In this document: positions 32,221 through 34,389 of the stretch, piece after piece | How the letters are laid out: each line of letters opens with the position of its first letter | Position numbering within the stretch: the first letter of the stretch is position 1 | Origin: Paeniroseomonas aquatica | GTDB taxonomy: Bacteria; Pseudomonadota; Alphaproteobacteria; Acetobacterales; Acetobacteraceae | Assembly: GCF_030409335.1 (NCBI RefSeq) | Contig: NZ_JAUFPN010000125.1 | Coordinates: 38,908 to 73,296, forward strand | DNA length: 34,389 nt | Direction: 5' to 3' | The notes under the pieces: model-generated | Seen by the model: only the letters and a program-made list of their open reading frames with translations | Databases searched by the model: none | What the model was told of the DNA's origin: nothing | Translations under genes and position numbers: made by a program

Positions 32221-32632
32221 GCTCCAGGGGCAAATGGGCGGAGGCGAGGCGGACCTCGGCCAGGAAGAGGCCCAGCGCCGCCACCATCGCCAGCATGGCG
32301 GCCACCAGCAGCAGCGCCAGCACCCAGGCGACCCTGAGGCCGAGGAAGACCCCGCCGAAGGCGGCGACGATCAGCCCGCAGAGCAGGATCGCCGCCGTGA
32401 CCGAGGCGCCGATCGCATGGTGCAGGCAGCGCGCCCGCTGCGCGAGGCGCTTCAGCTCGCCCCGCAACGGCGGCGAGAGGCCGTTGCGGATGGCCCGTTC
32501 GCGGTCGATCAACCGGCCGAGGCGCCCGGTCAGCACGTTCAGCAGGCTGAAGATGCCGGTGAGGAGGAAGGCGGGGGCGATCGCCGCCTGGATCGCCCGC
32601 TCGATTTCCGCGACATCCTCCACCCCGAACAT
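32201..32632 (-). CDS. DUF2721 family membrane protein
   Basis: The protein has 143 residues. An N-terminal helix (AIAPAFLLTGIFSLLNVLTGRLGRLIDRERAIR) is followed by a charged linker and two more helices near 75-120. The segment FSLLNVLTGRLGRLIDR is the hallmark of DUF2721, a family of unknown function. The end overlaps the RNA methyltransferase start by 20 bases and the start lies 24 bases after the glutaryl-CoA dehydrogenase stop. So it is the middle gene of a likely three-gene transcript. No function is assigned. Confidence 0.88.
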   Translation of the reverse strand: MFGVEDVAEIERAIQAAIAPAFLLTGIFSLLNVLTGRLGRLIDRERAIRNGLSPPLRGELKRLAQRARCLHHAIGASVTAAILLCGLIVAAFGGVFLGLRVAWVLALLLVAAMLAMVAALGLFLAEVRLASAHLPLEHDVGPA

Positions 32633-32656
32633 CGCCAGGCCGGGCAGGACGGCCGC

Positions 32657-33862
32657 CTAGCCCCCGAAGGCGTTCAGCCCGGTGATGGCGCGGCCGATGA
32701 TGAGCGCATGGACGTCGTGCGTGCCCTCGTAGGTGTTCACCGTCTCGAGGTTCATGACGTGGCGGATCACGTGGTACTCGTCCACGATGCCGTTGCCGCC
32801 ATGCATGTCGCGCGACATCCGGGCGATATCCAGCGACTTGCCGCAGTTGTTGCGCTTGACCAGGGAGATCATCTCCGGCGCCACCTTGCCTTCGTCGAAC
32901 AGCCGGCCGACCCGCAGCACCGCCTGCAGCCCGAGGGTGATCTCGGTCTCCATGTCGGCCAGCTTCTTCTGGATGAGCTGGGTCTGCGCCAGCGGCCGGC
33001 CGAACATCTTGCGGTTCATGGTGTATTCGCGGGCCGCGTGGAAGCAGAACTCGGCGGCGCCGAGCGAGCCCCAGGCGATGCCGTAGCGGGCGCGGTTGAG
33101 GCAGGAGAAGGGGCCGTTCAGCGACTTCACCAGCGGCAGCCGGTTCTCCTCGGGGACGAAGACCTCGTCCATCATGATCATGCCGGTGGTCGAGGCGCGC
33201 AGGCTGAACTTGCCCTCGATCTTGGGGAAGGTCAGGCCCTTCATGCCGCGGTCGAGGATGAAGCCGCGCAGGATGCCCTCGTCGTCCTTGGCCCAGACCA
33301 CGGCGACATCGGCGATCGGCGCATTGGTGATCCAGGTCTTGGAGCCGCTGACGAGGTAGCCGCCGTCGACCTTCTTGGCGCGCGTGCGCATCGAGGAGGG
33401 GTCGGAGCCGGCATCCGGCTCGGTCAGGCCGAAGCAGCCCACCCATTCGCCGGTCCGCAGCTTCGGCAGGTACTTCTCCTTCTGCGCCTCGGAGCCGAAG
33501 GCGTGGATCGGGAACATCACCAGGCTCGACTGCACCGAGAAGGCGCTGCGGTAGCCGCTGTCGACCCGCTCGACCTCGCGCGCCATCAGCCCGTAGGCGA
33601 CATAGGAGACGCCGGCGCAGCCGTAGCCTTCGAGAGTGGCGCCGAGGAAGCCCATCTCGCCGAACTCGTTCATGATCTCGCGGTCGAATTTCTCGTGCCG
33701 GTTGGCCATGAGGACGCGGGGCAGCAGCTTCTCCTGGCAGAAGTCATGCGCCGCCTCGCGGATCATGCGCTCATCCTCGGTGAGCTGGTCGTCCAGCAGC
33801 AGGGCGTCTTCCCACTTGAAGGTGGCCATGCTGCGCTTCGGGGCGGGGTTCATCACGTTCAT
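32657..33862 (-). CDS. gcdH: glutaryl-CoA dehydrogenase
   Basis: This 401-residue FAD acyl-CoA dehydrogenase oxidises and decarboxylates glutaryl-CoA to crotonyl-CoA in lysine, tryptophan and aromatic breakdown. [31 protein letters not shown] and [15 protein letters not shown] are characteristic, with the catalytic base at about E379. [19 protein letters not shown] is also typical of GcdH rather than general acyl-CoA dehydrogenases. ATG 33862 is chosen because GAGGAG lies 7 bases upstream; an in-frame start at 34036 would add 58 Arg/Pro-rich residues across an intergenic hairpin. It likely heads the transcript with the DUF2721 and RNA methyltransferase genes. Confidence 0.96.
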   Translation of the reverse strand: MNVMNPAPKRSMATFKWEDALLLDDQLTEDERMIREAAHDFCQEKLLPRVLMANRHEKFDREIMNEFGEMGFLGATLEGYGCAGVSYVAYGLMAREVERVDSGYRSAFSVQSSLVMFPIHAFGSEAQKEKYLPKLRTGEWVGCFGLTEPDAGSDPSSMRTRAKKVDGGYLVSGSKTWITNAPIADVAVVWAKDDEGILRGFILDRGMKGLTFPKIEGKFSLRASTTGMIMMDEVFVPEENRLPLVKSLNGPFSCLNRARYGIAWGSLGAAEFCFHAAREYTMNRKMFGRPLAQTQLIQKKLADMETEITLGLQAVLRVGRLFDEGKVAPEMISLVKRNNCGKSLDIARMSRDMHGGNGIVDEYHVIRHVMNLETVNTYEGTHDVHALIIGRAITGLNAFGG

Positions 33863-33930
33863 GGCTGGCTCCTCGGGGCTTCGTGGGCCCCGGCGGCGGG
33901 GCTTGCGGGCGAACAGATGGCGCGGCCAGC

Positions 33931-33964
33931 CGGATCCCGCAACCGCCGGAGCGGCGCGGGTCCG
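33931..33964 (-). terminator. hairpin between helicase-like tail and gcdH
   Basis: CGGATCCCGC pairs with GCGGGTCCG with one bulged base, and an inner CCGC/GCGG stem closes a 4-base loop. It lies 32 bases past the stop of the upstream minus-strand gene. There is no T-run. It may end that transcript before gcdH. Confidence 0.4.
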
Positions 33965-33995
33965 ATATGCCGGCGAGGCGCGGAGGCCGGGAGAC

Positions 33996-34389
33996 CTAGG
34001 CCGCTTCGGCCTCGGCCTCCGGCTCGGGGGTCGCATCCCGCCGCGGGCGGGGGATGGGGATCAGCATGAAGGCCGGCACGGCATCGCCGAAGCCCTGCAC
34101 CACGGGCCCGAGGTCGTCGCGGTCGCGGTCGCGGCGGCGCGGGGCGTCGCGGTCCCAGCTGCGCTCGGGGCGCTCGGCGAAGCGGTCCGGCTGCGGCCGG
34201 TCCCAGCCGCGCTCCTCGCGCGGCTGTTCGCGCGGCGCGGCCCGGTCCTCGGCGGCACGCGGGCGTTCCTCGCGCGGGGTGACCGGCGTGCGGTCACGGT
34301 CGCGTCCGCGCGACCGCTCGGGCCGCTCGCCACGCTCGGGCCTCTCGCCGCGGGCCGGCCGGGCCGGGCGTTCCGCCACCGGCGGCCGC
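33996..34389 (-). CDS. C-terminal tail of a protein cut by the window edge, probably a DEAD-box RNA helicase
   Basis: The frame is open to the right edge, so only the last 130 or so residues are visible. They are Arg/Glu/Asp/Pro-rich with short repeats such as [11 protein letters not shown] and RDRDRD, then a more ordered [26 protein letters not shown], and end in an Ala/Glu run. Disordered, charged tails of this kind, ended by a GFGDxxPAFML-like motif, occur on RhlE-type DEAD-box helicases of this bacterial group. No helicase motif itself lies in the window, so the call rests on the tail only. GTG 34379 is not taken as the start. Confidence 0.5.
   Translation of the reverse strand, partial: RPPVAERPARPARGERPERGERPERSRGRDRDRTPVTPREERPRAAEDRAAPREQPREERGWDRPQPDRFAERPERSWDRDAPRRRDRDRDDLGPVVQGFGDAVPAFMLIPIPRPRRDATPEPEAEAEAA

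Noticed and set aside
31997-34069. 690-codon plus-strand frame opposite gcdH and neighbours
   Set aside because: His/Asp/Gly-rich with no domain, opposite a clear glutaryl-CoA dehydrogenase.
1-34389. CRISPR arrays, tRNA or rRNA genes, insertion sequences or prophage genes
   Set aside because: Reading both strands I found no regularly spaced repeats, no tRNA-like cloverleaf and no transposase, integrase or phage motif.

Overview
The window is about 34.4 kb of very GC-rich, densely packed bacterial chromosome. Several traits point to an alphaproteobacterium, probably Acetobacteraceae (Roseomonas-like): heme made by the C4 5-aminolevulinate synthase, a SUF operon led by an Rrf2 regulator, and many catabolic and solute-transport genes. 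The genus is an inference from gene content and base composition. I see no rRNA, tRNA, CRISPR array, insertion sequence, phage gene or other clear mark of recent transfer. No gap between genes exceeds about 150 bases.

Layout. 1-2948: a HerA-like ATPase cut by the left edge (minus), a CheZ-like phosphatase (plus) and hemA (plus). 2958-6819 (minus): a chemoreceptor with a C-terminal PilZ domain, an amidase and a small lipoprotein. 6900-9015 (minus): an overlapping methyltransferase, family 2 glycosyltransferase and four-helix flippase-like protein, facing a large multi-pass membrane protein at 9140-10735 (plus). Together these look like a lipid-linked sugar transfer module. 10790-13558 (plus): two DMT/EamA transporters and an MBL-fold hydrolase with overlapping ends. 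13566-18231 (minus): Nudix hydrolase, nitroreductase, NDP-forming acyl-CoA synthetase and an SDR dehydrogenase. 18317-20875 (plus): an ABC importer of the nitrate/sulfonate/taurine class. 20894-21784 (minus): an alpha/beta hydrolase. 21897-28390 (plus): a complete SUF iron-sulfur operon in the order Rrf2 regulator, sufB, sufC, sufD, sufS, sufU, sufT, sufA. 28478-29869 (plus): a second amidase. 29882-33862 (minus): an exported MBL-fold enzyme, an Fe-S RNA m5U methyltransferase, a DUF2721 membrane protein and glutaryl-CoA dehydrogenase. 33996-34389 (minus): the low-complexity tail of a protein, probably a DEAD-box helicase, cut by the right edge.

How the genes connect. The SUF operon would build Fe-S clusters for enzymes such as the nearby RNA methyltransferase, which keeps a four-cysteine cluster site, and for its own regulator. 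A 25-bp imperfect dyad over the likely regulator promoter suggests feedback by cluster status. The CheZ-like phosphatase and the PilZ chemoreceptor lie within 4 kb of each other, but no cheA, cheW or cheY is present. The acyl-CoA synthetase, SDR, glutaryl-CoA dehydrogenase, amidases and importer fit a heterotroph using organic acids, amides and aromatic or amino-acid breakdown products.

Most convergent gene pairs are separated by GC-rich inverted repeats without clear T-tracts. The neatest is at 2939-2967, where one hairpin covers both stop codons. No wholly new system can be proven from the sequence alone. The best candidates for a second look are the sugar-transfer module, the SUF dyad with the extra CxxC in SufU, and the receptor-PilZ fusion.
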